Part shown: piece by piece, positions 48,936 to 57,836 of the stretch
How positions within the stretch are numbered: position 1 is the stretch's first letter
How the letters are laid out: every line of letters starts with the position of its first letter
NCBI RefSeq assembly: GCF_002205845.1
Contig: NZ_NISI01000001.1
Location: 1,240,001 to 1,304,000, forward strand
From: Roseateles puraquae
GTDB lineage: Bacteria > Pseudomonadota > Gammaproteobacteria > Burkholderiales > Burkholderiaceae_C
DNA length: 64,000 nt
Direction of reading: 5' to 3'
The notes under the pieces: generated by a model
Databases searched by the model: none
Told to the model about the DNA's origin: nothing
What the model saw: the letters and a program-made list of their open reading frames with translations, nothing else
Position numbers and translations under genes: made by a program

Positions 48936-49418
48936 CGGATCACCTTTGTCGGGCGCCCGGGCCAGGCCGGTGGCGACCGTTGTCTCGTCGTTGTGGGAGC
49001 CCGCCTCTGGAGGGCGGGCGTCGTGGGGCGTGGCGGCCCGGCAGAGGTCGGGCTCGACAGGGGCGCCAGCGAGCGCAGGCGCTGGCCGCCGGAACTCCGC
49101 CCGCCTCGGATCAAGATCGCTCAAAGCCCGGGTGAAACGCTGTTCCAAGTACAGATTACGTCAGTCCGGTGACTGGGTCAATCAGGAATCGCTCACGGCC
49201 ATGAGCGTTTCGTGAGTGGCCGCGGGCAGCGCCGGCCTTTCGATCATCCTTTTGATTTACTGCGCCGGGCGCACGCAGGCGGCCGGGTTTCGGCCCACAC
49301 TGCGGCCCGTTTCCACGCTGGATACCCCGCTGAACACCCGCCGGACTCTCACCACAGGCGGGACGGGAATGGCCCTCGCCGCTCCCGTGAACCGAAGACC
49401 CGACACACAGGCCCCCTG
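48936..49418. promoter_or_regulatory. 483-base divergent control region of the rhamnose genes
   Basis: A gene-free stretch between regulator and aldolase. It holds a minus-strand promoter (49153-49181), then two overlapping inverted repeats, cgctca/tgagcg (49190-49207) and ctcacg/cgtgag (49192-49216), and a direct repeat tttcgatca/ttttgattt (about 49237-49257). These lie between the two start sites and are candidate regulator sites. I see no clear plus-strand promoter. Confidence 0.5.
49153..49181 (-). promoter_or_regulatory. Sigma-70 promoter of the DeoR-kinase operon
   Basis: On the minus strand TTGACC (49181-49176), 17 bases and TAATCT (49158-49153), about 215 bases before the regulator ATG. 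This is a good match in both hexamers and spacing. Confidence 0.6.
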
Positions 49419-51527
49419 ATGACCGCCCACGCCCCATCTGCCGCTCACACCCCCATCGTCTCCAAGTGGGACGACGCCGTCGCCGCCTCGCTGAGCGAAC
49501 CCGAACTGCTGCTGTATCGCTCCAACCTGCTGGGTTCGGATCTGCGCGTCACGAATTTCGGCGGCGGCAATACCTCGGCCAAGGTCCGCATGAAGGATTA
49601 CCTGACCGGCCAGGAGGTGGACGTGCTGTGGGTCAAAGGCTCAGGCGGCGACCTTGGCAGTATCAAGCTCGATGGTTTCTCCACGCTCTACATGGACAAG
49701 CTGCAGGCCCTGAAGGGTCGGTATCGCGGCCGCGCCCATGAAGACGAGATGGTGGATTACCTGCCGCACTGCACCTACAACCTGAATCCCCGCGCTGCGA
49801 GTATCGATACCCCGCTGCATGCCTATATCCCGAAGGCGCATGTCGACCACATGCACCCGGACGCCATCATCGCGATTGCTGCCTGCGCCGACAGCCGCCG
49901 CCTGACCGAGGTGATCTTCGGTGGCCAGCTCGGCTGGCTGCCCTGGCAGCGCCCGGGCTACGACCTGGGCCTGAAGCTCGAAGCCCTGGCCACCTCGCAG
50001 CCCAACCTCAAGGGCATCATCCTCGAAGGCCATGGCCTCTTCACCTGGGGCGAGACTGCCAAGGGCTGCTACGAGACCACGCTGGAGATGATTCGCCTGG
50101 CCGAACAGTGGCTGGCCGAGAACGTGAAGCAGCCGGTCTTCGGCGGCGTCAAGACCACCACCCTGCCCGCCGACCAGCGCGCTGCGCTGGCGGCCCGGCT
50201 CATGCCGGCCCTGCGCGGCCGCATCAGCGCCAGCGAGCGCAAGCTGGGCGATTTCAATGACAGCCCCGCCGTGCTGGAGTTCGTCGCCAGCCACGACCTG
50301 GCCAAGCTTGCCGCCCTGGGCACGTCCTGCCCTGACCACTTCCTGCGCACCAAGATCCGCCCGCTGGTGCTGGACTTCGACCCCGCCAAACCCGACGTCG
50401 ACGCGCTGCTGGCCGGCCTGGACGCGGCGCTTGAGGCCTACCGTGCCGACTACACGGCCTACTACGAGCGCTGCAAACGCGCCAACAGCCCGGCCATCCG
50501 CGACGCCAACCCGGTCATTTACCTGATCCCGGGCGTGGGCATGCTGTCCTTCGCCAAGGACAAGGCCACCGCCCGCATCGCCGGCGAGTTCTACATCAAC
50601 GCCATCAACGTGATGCGCGGGGCCAATGGCGTGGACACCTACGTCGGCCTGCCCGAGCAGGAGGCCTTCGACATCGAGTACTGGCTGCTCGAAGAAGCCA
50701 AGCTGCAGCGCATGCCCAAGCCCAAGAGCCTGGCTGGCCGCGTGGCCCTCGTCACCGGCGGCGCCGGCGGCATCGGCCAGGCCGTGGCCCGGCAGCTGCT
50801 GCAGGAAGGCGCCTGCGTGATGCTGACTGACATCGACGCAGGCGCGCTGGCCGAAGCCAAGGCCAACCTGCTGAAGGTGGCCGGCAAGGACAACATCGAT
50901 GCCGTTCAGGGCGACATCACGTCCGAGGCCGCCGTCGAGGCCGTCATCGAGGCGACCTCGCTGCGCTTCGGCGGCCTGGACATCCTCGTCTCCAACGCCG
51001 GCATCGCCTCCGCGGCGCCGCTGGAAGACACGACGCTGGAGATCTGGAACCGCAACCAGAACATCCTCGTCACCGGCTACTTCCTCGTGAGCCGCGCCGC
51101 CTTCCGCCTGATGAAGCAGCAGAAGATCGGCGGCAGCATGGTGTTCGTGGCCAGCAAGAACGGCCTGGTCGCCTCGGCTGGCGCGTCGGCCTACTGCACG
51201 GCCAAGGCCGCCGAGATCCACCTGGCGCGCTGCGTCGCGCTCGAAGGCGCCGCCATCGGCGTGCGCGTCAACGTCGTGAACCCCGACGCCGTCATCCGCG
51301 GCTCGCGCATCTGGGACGGCAAGTGGAAGGAAGAGCGCGCCGCCTCCAACAAGATCGAGGCCGACAACATCGAAGAGTTCTACCGCCAGCGCAGCATGCT
51401 CAAGCTCAGCGTGCTGCCGGAGGACATTGCCGAGGCCGTGTACTTCCTGGCCAGCGACAAGTCGGGCAAGAGCACGGGCAACGTCTTGAACGTCGACGCC
51501 GGCAATGCGGCCGCCTTCACTCGATAA
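49419..51527 (+). CDS. rhaEW: Bifunctional rhamnulose-1-phosphate aldolase / lactaldehyde dehydrogenase
   Basis: A 702-residue two-domain enzyme. Residues about 1-425 are a class II aldolase fold (NFGGGNTSAKV, and metal-binding His residues in AHVDHMHPDA) that splits L-rhamnulose-1-phosphate into DHAP and L-lactaldehyde. Residues about 435-702 are a short-chain dehydrogenase with the NAD loop VTGGAGGIGQAVA (from 445), SNAGIAS and the catalytic Tyr592-x-x-x-Lys596 (AYCTAKAA), which oxidises lactaldehyde to L-lactate. The architecture equals Bacillus RhaEW. The ATG at 49419 is used because conserved sequence starts soon after; rhaI follows 21 bases on. Confidence 0.93.
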   Translation: MTAHAPSAAHTPIVSKWDDAVAASLSEPELLLYRSNLLGSDLRVTNFGGGNTSAKVRMKDYLTGQEVDVLWVKGSGGDLGSIKLDGFSTLYMDKLQALKGRYRGRAHEDEMVDYLPHCTYNLNPRAASIDTPLHAYIPKAHVDHMHPDAIIAIAACADSRRLTEVIFGGQLGWLPWQRPGYDLGLKLEALATSQPNLKGIILEGHGLFTWGETAKGCYETTLEMIRLAEQWLAENVKQPVFGGVKTTTLPADQRAALAARLMPALRGRISASERKLGDFNDSPAVLEFVASHDLAKLAALGTSCPDHFLRTKIRPLVLDFDPAKPDVDALLAGLDAALEAYRADYTAYYERCKRANSPAIRDANPVIYLIPGVGMLSFAKDKATARIAGEFYINAINVMRGANGVDTYVGLPEQEAFDIEYWLLEEAKLQRMPKPKSLAGRVALVTGGAGGIGQAVARQLLQEGACVMLTDIDAGALAEAKANLLKVAGKDNIDAVQGDITSEAAVEAVIEATSLRFGGLDILVSNAGIASAAPLEDTTLEIWNRNQNILVTGYFLVSRAAFRLMKQQKIGGSMVFVASKNGLVASAGASAYCTAKAAEIHLARCVALEGAAIGVRVNVVNPDAVIRGSRIWDGKWKEERAASNKIEADNIEEFYRQRSMLKLSVLPEDIAEAVYFLASDKSGKSTGNVLNVDAGNAAAFTR

Positions 51528-51548
51528 GAATCGGCCAGGAGACAAGCC

Positions 51549-52844
51549 ATGACCCAATTCATCATCGATCCGGCCCAGGTCGAGCAACACAACGCCAACC
51601 AGCGCGGTGCGCTCCAGGCCGACTATGACGCCCTCGGCGACATGCTGTCGCGCCGTGGCGTGGACATCGAGGCCCTCACGGCCAAGGCGCAGACCTTTGC
51701 CGTGGCCGTGCCCAGCTGGGGCGTGGGCACGGGCGGCACGCGCTTCGCACGCTTCCCCGGCGTGGGCGAGCCACGCGACGTGACCGAGAAGCTGGAAGAC
51801 TGCGCCGTCATCCACCAGCTCACGCGCGCCACACCCACCGTGTCGCTGCATTTCCCCTGGGACAAGCCGGCTGACCCACGGGCGCTGCGCCAGCAGGCCG
51901 ATGCCCTCGGGCTGGGCTTTGATGCCGTCAACTCCAACACCTTCCAGGACCAGGCCAGCCAAGCCCACACCTACAAGTTCGGCAGCCTCACCGCCACGAG
52001 CCAGGCCGCGCGCGAGCAGGCCGTGGCCCACAACATCGACTGCATCGAGCTCGGCAAGGTGCTCGGCTCCAAGGGTCTGACCGTCTGGGTGGGCGATGGC
52101 GCCAACTTCCCCGGCCAGAGCAACCTGCGCGGCGCGCTGGAGCGCTACATCGACAGCGCCAAGGGCATCTATGCCGCCCTGCCCGCCGACTGGCTGATGT
52201 ACATCGAGCACAAGCTGTTCGAGCCGGCTTTCTACTGCAGCGTCATTGCCGACTGGGGCACCAGCTTCGCGGTGGCGCAGCAGCTCGGCGACAAGGCCAA
52301 GTGCCTGGTCGACCTGGGCCACCACGCGCCCAACACCAACATCGAGATGATCGTGGCGCGCCTGGCGCAGTTCGGCAAGCTCGGCGGCTTCCATTTCAAC
52401 GACAGCAAGTACGGCGACGACGACCTGGACTCGGGCAGCATCGACCCCTTCCAGCTCTTCCTCGTCTTCAACGAGCTGGCCGATGCCGCGCTGCGCAACC
52501 CGGCCTTCAGCCCGGCCTACATGCTCGACCAGTCGCACAACGTGACCGACCCGATCGAGAGCCTGATGAGCAGTGCCGTCGAGGTGCAGCGCGCCTTCGT
52601 GCAGGCCGCTCTTGTGGACCGCACCGCCCTGGCCGGTTTCCAGGAAGGCAACGATGCCTTGCAGGCGGCGCAGACCTTGAAGCGCGCCTTCCGCACCGAC
52701 GTGAGCCCCATCCTCGCGATGGCCCGGCTGCGCGCGGGCGGCGCCATCGACCCGGTGGCGGCCTACCGCGCCAGCGGCTATCGCGATGCCGTCGCCGTCA
52801 AGCGTCCGCCCAAGGCTGGCGCCTCCGGCAGCGGGATCGTCTGA
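51549..52844 (+). CDS. rhaI: L-rhamnose isomerase (catabolic, Pseudomonas type)
   Basis: A 431-residue TIM-barrel sugar isomerase converting L-rhamnose to L-rhamnulose. It has the conserved SWGVGTGGTRFARFPG near the N-terminus, HFPWDKP, YIEHKLFEPAFY with a metal-binding Glu, DLGHHAPNTNIEMIV, and HFNDSKYGDDDLDSGSIDPF with metal-binding residues. It is the RhaI type rather than E. coli RhaA. An AGGAGA site precedes the ATG by 9 bases. It is in one operon with rhaEW; the kinase that acts next is on the opposite strand. Confidence 0.92.
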   Translation: MTQFIIDPAQVEQHNANQRGALQADYDALGDMLSRRGVDIEALTAKAQTFAVAVPSWGVGTGGTRFARFPGVGEPRDVTEKLEDCAVIHQLTRATPTVSLHFPWDKPADPRALRQQADALGLGFDAVNSNTFQDQASQAHTYKFGSLTATSQAAREQAVAHNIDCIELGKVLGSKGLTVWVGDGANFPGQSNLRGALERYIDSAKGIYAALPADWLMYIEHKLFEPAFYCSVIADWGTSFAVAQQLGDKAKCLVDLGHHAPNTNIEMIVARLAQFGKLGGFHFNDSKYGDDDLDSGSIDPFQLFLVFNELADAALRNPAFSPAYMLDQSHNVTDPIESLMSSAVEVQRAFVQAALVDRTALAGFQEGNDALQAAQTLKRAFRTDVSPILAMARLRAGGAIDPVAAYRASGYRDAVAVKRPPKAGASGSGIV

Positions 52845-52995
52845 TCATGGCGCCCCTCGTCCAAGGCCTGCCTTGGCCGGTCCCCCGGGGGGACGGCGAT
52901 GCGCGCCGGATTGACCGGCGCGCACATCGCCCCAGCGGGCCGGCTTGGGAGCGGCCCGGCGCTCGGCCCGAAATGTCACCACGCGCGGCAACGCT

Positions 52996-54366
52996 GTGAT
53001 CCTTGACGCGCGCAGCTTCGGCGCCCGGGGCGACGGCCTCACGCTCGACACCCAGGCCCTGCAGGCCGCCATCGATGCGGCCGCGCTGCGAGGTGCCACG
53101 CTGCGGCTGCCGCCGGGCACCTACCTCACCGGCGCCCTCTTCCTGAAGAGCGGCATGACGTTGCGCCTGGAAGCCGGCGCCACGCTGCGCGGCTCGCGCC
53201 ACCTGGCCGACTACCCGCTGCTGCCCACGCGAGTCGCCGGCATCGAGATGCGCTGGCCGGCGGCCCTCGTCAACATCTATGGCGAACACGATGTCAGCCT
53301 GGTCGGCGAAGGCTGCATCGACGGCGACGGCCAGGCCTACTGGGACCACTACTGGCAGCTGCGCGCCGCCTACGAGCCACGCGGCCTGCGCTGGGCATCC
53401 GACTACGACGCGCAACGGCCGCGCCTGGTGCAGGTGTTCGAATCGGCGCGAGTGCGCATCGGCGACGGGCTGCTCCTGCGGCGCTCGGGCTTCTGGACAC
53501 TGCACCTGTGCTACAGCGAAGACGTGGCGGTTGAGTACCTCACCATTCGCAACAACGACGAGGCTCGCGGCCCCTCCACGGACGGCATCGACATCGACTC
53601 GTCACGCCGCGTGCGCATCCGGCATGCCGACATCGCCGTCAACGACGACGCCCTGGTGCTCAAGGCCGGCCGGGATGCTGACGGCCTGCGCGTGGCGCGC
53701 GCGAGTGAAGACATCGACATCCAGGACTGCATCGTGCGCGAAGGCGCGGCCGGCATCACCTTCGGCAGCGAGACGTCGGGCGGCTTTCGGCGCATCCGGG
53801 TGCGGGGCCTCCAGGTGCTGGGCGGCGTGCCCGTGGGCATCCTGTTCAAGTCGTCGCCCACCCGGGGCGGGCTGATCGAGGACGTGCACCTGGCGGACTT
53901 CCAGCTCCGCGACGTGGCAACCGTGATGCGCATCACCATGAACTGGAACCCCGCCTACAGCCGCGCCGTGCTGCCGGCTGCCGAAGTTGCGCGGGCGCCG
54001 CGCCACTGGCTGACCCTGAGCACACCGGTACCCGCCGAGCAGGGGCGCACGCAGGTCGGTGGCGTCCGGCTGGACAACCTGCGCGCCCGGGGCGCCCGGA
54101 CTGCCTTCGAGGTGGACGCCCATGCCGAGGCACCCCTGCGCGACTTCCGCTTCACCGACCTCGACATCCAGGCGCAACGCGGCGGCCACATCCAGGACGT
54201 GCTGGGCTGGCGCTTCGCCCACTGCCGCATGCAGCTCGGCACCCCCATCGCCCTCGGCCCGGGCTGTGCGCTGTCGGGGCTCAGCGCCGAACATTGGGAC
54301 GTGGACCCTTCTCTCCAACGACGTGACGTCTCCGGCCTGCCGCTGGCCGAGCAAGACGTGCTCTGA
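52996..54366 (+). CDS. GH28 polygalacturonase-like glycosidase, predicted cytoplasmic
   Basis: A 456-residue right-handed beta-helix protein. GTG at 52996 is preferred because the conserved opening VILDARSFGARGDG starts there; an in-frame TTG at 52945 is the alternative. GH28 catalytic Asp are present in STDGIDIDSS (Asp196, Asp199) and VNDDALVLKAG (Asp217, Asp218). The usual Gly-His-Gly before the IGSE turn is Gly-Ala-Ala here (REGAAGITFGSETSGG). There is no signal peptide, so it probably works on imported oligosaccharides. It lies 150 bases after rhaI, followed by rhaM. Confidence 0.85.
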   Translation: MILDARSFGARGDGLTLDTQALQAAIDAAALRGATLRLPPGTYLTGALFLKSGMTLRLEAGATLRGSRHLADYPLLPTRVAGIEMRWPAALVNIYGEHDVSLVGEGCIDGDGQAYWDHYWQLRAAYEPRGLRWASDYDAQRPRLVQVFESARVRIGDGLLLRRSGFWTLHLCYSEDVAVEYLTIRNNDEARGPSTDGIDIDSSRRVRIRHADIAVNDDALVLKAGRDADGLRVARASEDIDIQDCIVREGAAGITFGSETSGGFRRIRVRGLQVLGGVPVGILFKSSPTRGGLIEDVHLADFQLRDVATVMRITMNWNPAYSRAVLPAAEVARAPRHWLTLSTPVPAEQGRTQVGGVRLDNLRARGARTAFEVDAHAEAPLRDFRFTDLDIQAQRGGHIQDVLGWRFAHCRMQLGTPIALGPGCALSGLSAEHWDVDPSLQRRDVSGLPLAEQDVL

Positions 54367-54391
54367 ACAAGAACCCCAGGAGACCGACCGA

Positions 54392-54715
54392 ATGAGCGAC
54401 GAGATCCTCGCCTTCAAGATGCAGCTCAAGCCCGGCGTGGTGGCTGCATACAAGCAGCGCCACGACGAGCTCTGGCCCGAACTGGCCGAGGCCCTGCGCA
54501 GTGCCGGCATCCACGACTACTCCATCTTCCTGGACGAGAGCACGCGGAGCCTCTTTGCCGTGCTCAAGCGCAGGCCCGGCTACCCGTTCGAGCAGCTGCC
54601 GCTGCAGCCGGTGATGCGCCGCTGGTGGGACTACATGGCCCCGCTGATGGAGGTCGAGCCCGACAACCAGCCGAAGCAATGGGCACTGCCTTCCGTCTTC
54701 CACTTTGCGGGCTGA
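54392..54715 (+). CDS. rhaM: L-rhamnose mutarotase
   Basis: A 107-residue RhaM protein that interconverts alpha and beta anomers of L-rhamnose, feeding the isomerase. It has FKMQLKPGVVAAYKQRHDELW with the active-site His24 region, DYSIFLDESTRSLFAVL and the conserved WWDYMAPLMEV. The start ATG at 54392 follows an AGGAG box by 12 bases. The next gene starts inside its last 37 bases. Confidence 0.93.
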   Translation: MSDEILAFKMQLKPGVVAAYKQRHDELWPELAEALRSAGIHDYSIFLDESTRSLFAVLKRRPGYPFEQLPLQPVMRRWWDYMAPLMEVEPDNQPKQWALPSVFHFAG

Positions 54716-55434
54716 TCCTCGGGTTGCCGCTCATGGCCACCGCGTGGTGCGAAGCGCCGCGCCGGCTGCAGACGATCGCCTCCGATGACTTCCGCGCCGG
54801 CCTGACGCGCTGGCGGCTGGAGGCCGAGGACCCGCGCGCTGTCGTCACCGCGCAGAACGGCGTGCTCGACATCGCCACGCCCGCCGGCCTGTCGCTGTGG
54901 TGGCGCGAGCCGCTGGCGGGTGACTACGCCATCCGCTTCACCGCCGAGGCCCTGCCCGCGCCCGCCAGCGCCGGGCCGCATGCGGGCCGGCTGTCAGACC
55001 TCAACATGTTCTGGAACGCCGAAGAACCCGGCGGCGGCGCCCCCGCGGCGCGCAGCGGCGCCTTCGGCAGCTACGACAGCCTCACGACCTACTACGTCGG
55101 CTTTGGCGCCAATGCCAACTCCACGACGAGGCTGCGCGTGTACGACGGCCAGCACCGCAGGCTGCTGGCGGGCTTTGCGGACCCCGCCATCGCCGAACCC
55201 ACCGAGGAGCCGATGACCACGCAGACACGGCTGCATCCCGGGCAGCGCCTGCACATCGAGATCGTGTCGCGCCAGCCCACCGCCACCGACCCCGTGCACC
55301 TGCGCTGGCTCGTTGACGGTCAGGCCGTCTTCACCCGGGCCGACCCGGCGCCCCGCCTGAGTGGCTGGTTCGCACTGCGCACCACGGCCAGTCGGCTGCA
55401 GATCCAAGACTTCCAGGTTCTTCAATGTCGATGA
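54679..55434 (+). CDS. Exported DUF6250-like protein
   Basis: A 251-residue protein with a Sec-type leader (FRLPLCGLILGLPLMATAW), then a concanavalin-like beta-sandwich: DDFRAGLTRWRLEAE, DLNMFWNAEEPGGG, YYVGFGANANSTTRLRVYDG and GWFALRTTASRLQIQDFQVL. It looks like the DUF6250 family often found in rhamnogalacturonan loci, of unproven activity. The ATG at 54679 is favoured because it gives a complete signal peptide, although it overlaps rhaM by 37 bases; ATG 54733 is the alternative. It overlaps the GH95 start by 10 bases. Confidence 0.72.
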   Translation: MGTAFRLPLCGLILGLPLMATAWCEAPRRLQTIASDDFRAGLTRWRLEAEDPRAVVTAQNGVLDIATPAGLSLWWREPLAGDYAIRFTAEALPAPASAGPHAGRLSDLNMFWNAEEPGGGAPAARSGAFGSYDSLTTYYVGFGANANSTTRLRVYDGQHRRLLAGFADPAIAEPTEEPMTTQTRLHPGQRLHIEIVSRQPTATDPVHLRWLVDGQAVFTRADPAPRLSGWFALRTTASRLQIQDFQVLQCR

Positions 55435-57836
55435 AGATCGCCCATCCTTCACGTCGCCGCTGGCTCCAGCAGCAGGCCGCCCATGCCGGGTTGATGGCCC
55501 TGGCCGCCTCGGCCCCCCGCGCCCTGGCCCAGCACCCGGCAGCCGCCTCGGCAGCGGACGGCGCCGCACCGACCGCCGCGCGCCTGTGGTACCGCCGCCC
55601 CGCTGACGAATGGACCCAGGCACTGCCGGTGGGCAATGGCCGGCTGGCGGCCATGGTGTTCGGCGGCATCCACACCGAGCGGCTGCAGCTCAACGAATGC
55701 AGTTTCTTCTCAGGCGGCCCCTACGACACCACCAACCCACGCGCCCGCGAGGGCCTGCCGCAGGTGCGCGAGCTGGTGTTCGCCGGTCGCTATGCCGAGG
55801 CGGAGAAGCTGGCCAACGAGACCCTGCTGGGCCAGCCTGCGCGGCAGATGGCCTACCAGCCGCTGGCCGAACTGCTGATGGTCTTCCCGGGGCTGGAAAA
55901 CGCCCGCAGCTACGAGCGCAGCCTGGACCTGGACGAGGCCCTGGCCAGCACGTGCTTCCAGACAGGCGGCACCACGCATGTGCGCGAGGTGTACGTGTCC
56001 GCCCCCGACCAGCTCATCGTCGTGCGGCTCGCCGGTGACAAGCCGCGCGCGGTCAGCCTGGACCTGACCCTCACCGCGCCGCACGGGCAGCGCCAGGGCA
56101 GCGAGGGCGGCCACACGATCTGGGTGGCCGGCATGAGCCCGACCCTCGAGGGCATCGAAGGCCGGCTGCGGTTCGAATGCCGGCTGCAGGCGCTCACGCG
56201 CGGCGGCAAGCTGGTGGTGCGCGACGGCGGGCTGCAGATCCAAGGGGCTGATGAAGCGTGGCTGCTGATTGCCGGCGCGACCGGCTACCGCCGCTTCGAC
56301 GATGTGTCGGGCGACCCGGTCGCCGCCAACCGCACCGCGCTCGCTGCCGCCGTCTCACGCGGCCCTGATGCGCTGCGCCAGGCCCACCGGGAGGCCCACC
56401 AGGCGCTGTTCCGCCGCGTGTCCATCGACCTGGGCCAGGGGCCCAACGGCCACCTGCCCACCGACGAGCGCATCGCCCGCTTCGCCGAAGGCCAGGACCC
56501 GGGGCTCGCGGCGCTGTACGTGCACTACGGCCGCTACCTGCTGATGTCCAGCTCGCGCCCGGGCACGCGCTTCCCAGCCAATCTGCAGGGCATCTGGAAC
56601 GAAAAGGTCAACCCGTCCTGGGGCTCCAAGTGGACGATCAACATCAACACGGAGATGAACTACTGGCCGGCCGAGCTGACCCATCTCGGTGAGACTGTCG
56701 AGCCGCTCATCGCGATGGTCGAGGACCTTGCCGTCACCGGCGCCAAGGTGGCCCGCTCGATGTACGACGCGCCCGGCTGGGTCGCCTTCCACAACACCGA
56801 CGCCTGGCGGGTGGCCGCACCCACCGATGGCGCGAAATGGGGCCTGTGGCCGATGGGTGGCGTGTGGCTGGTAAACACGCTCTGGCAGAGCTGGCTGTTC
56901 CGCCGTGATGAGGCGCTGCTGCGGCGCCTGTATCCGCTGCTCAAGGGTGCCGCCGAGTTCCAGCTCGCAACGCTGGTCAAGGACGCGCGCAGCGGCTTCA
57001 TGGTCACCAACCCCAGCAACTCGCCCGAGAACAGCCACCCCTTCGGCTCGTCGGTGGTGGCCGGGCCGGCCATGGACAACCAGCTGTTGCGCGACCTCTT
57101 CGCCCACGCAGCCGAGGCCGCCGCCCAGCTGCGCATCGACCGCCCCTTCGCCCGCGCCTGCCTGGCCATGCGCGAGCAGTTGCCGCCCGACCGCATCGGC
57201 GCCGCAGGCCAGTTGCAGGAGTGGCAGGACGACTGGGACCTGCAAGCCCCTGAGCTGCAGCACCGACATGTTTCCCATTTGTATGCCTTGTATCCCTCTG
57301 ACCAGATCACGCCCGAGGACACACCGGCCCTGGCCGCAGCGGCACGCAACGTGATGGAGCGACGCGGCGACGACACCACCGGCTGGGGCATCGGCTGGCG
57401 CATCAACCTGTGGGCGCGGCTCAAAGCGGGCGACCACGCCTACTCGACCCTGCAGCGCCTGCTGCATCCGCGCCGCAGCTACCCCAACCTGTTCGATGCC
57501 CACCCACCGTTCCAGATCGACGGCAACTTCGGCGGCGCTGCCGGCATCTGCGAGATGCTGCTGCAAAGCCACCGGGGCCGCATCGAACTGCTGCCCGCGC
57601 TGCCAACGGCCTGGCCCCAGGGCCGCGTGGCGGGCCTGCGGGCGCGCGGTGGCTTCGAGGTCGCGCTGAGCTGGGCCGCGGGCGAAGTCCAGGAGGTCCG
57701 CGTGCAGGCCCACGCGGGTGGCAGCACCGACCTGCGTTGGCCAGGTGGCCAGCTGCGCCTGAAGCTCGCTGCCGGCGAGACCGTGCGCCTGGCCCGCCGC
57801 GACGGCCAGCTGCAACGCGCGAGGCAGATGACATGA
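55425..57836 (+). CDS. GH95 alpha-L-fucosidase/galactosidase
   Basis: An 803-residue GH95 enzyme. The N-terminus has a twin-arginine-like SRRRWLQQQAAHAGLMAL leader. The N-terminal beta domain starts RLWYRRPADEWTQALPVGNG and has LNECSFFSGGPYD. The catalytic alpha/alpha barrel carries KWTININTEMNYWPAE (Asn406, Asn408). The C-terminal part has HPPFQIDGNFGGAAGICEML, which includes the general-acid Asp region. In this locus it may remove terminal L-fucose or L-galactose from side chains. Its stop overlaps the GH43 start by four bases. Confidence 0.92.
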   Translation: MSMKIAHPSRRRWLQQQAAHAGLMALAASAPRALAQHPAAASAADGAAPTAARLWYRRPADEWTQALPVGNGRLAAMVFGGIHTERLQLNECSFFSGGPYDTTNPRAREGLPQVRELVFAGRYAEAEKLANETLLGQPARQMAYQPLAELLMVFPGLENARSYERSLDLDEALASTCFQTGGTTHVREVYVSAPDQLIVVRLAGDKPRAVSLDLTLTAPHGQRQGSEGGHTIWVAGMSPTLEGIEGRLRFECRLQALTRGGKLVVRDGGLQIQGADEAWLLIAGATGYRRFDDVSGDPVAANRTALAAAVSRGPDALRQAHREAHQALFRRVSIDLGQGPNGHLPTDERIARFAEGQDPGLAALYVHYGRYLLMSSSRPGTRFPANLQGIWNEKVNPSWGSKWTININTEMNYWPAELTHLGETVEPLIAMVEDLAVTGAKVARSMYDAPGWVAFHNTDAWRVAAPTDGAKWGLWPMGGVWLVNTLWQSWLFRRDEALLRRLYPLLKGAAEFQLATLVKDARSGFMVTNPSNSPENSHPFGSSVVAGPAMDNQLLRDLFAHAAEAAAQLRIDRPFARACLAMREQLPPDRIGAAGQLQEWQDDWDLQAPELQHRHVSHLYALYPSDQITPEDTPALAAAARNVMERRGDDTTGWGIGWRINLWARLKAGDHAYSTLQRLLHPRRSYPNLFDAHPPFQIDGNFGGAAGICEMLLQSHRGRIELLPALPTAWPQGRVAGLRARGGFEVALSWAAGEVQEVRVQAHAGGSTDLRWPGGQLRLKLAAGETVRLARRDGQLQRARQMT

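Noticed and set aside
49641..52538. 965-codon minus-strand frame
   Set aside because: Antisense to rhaEW and rhaI, both well supported.
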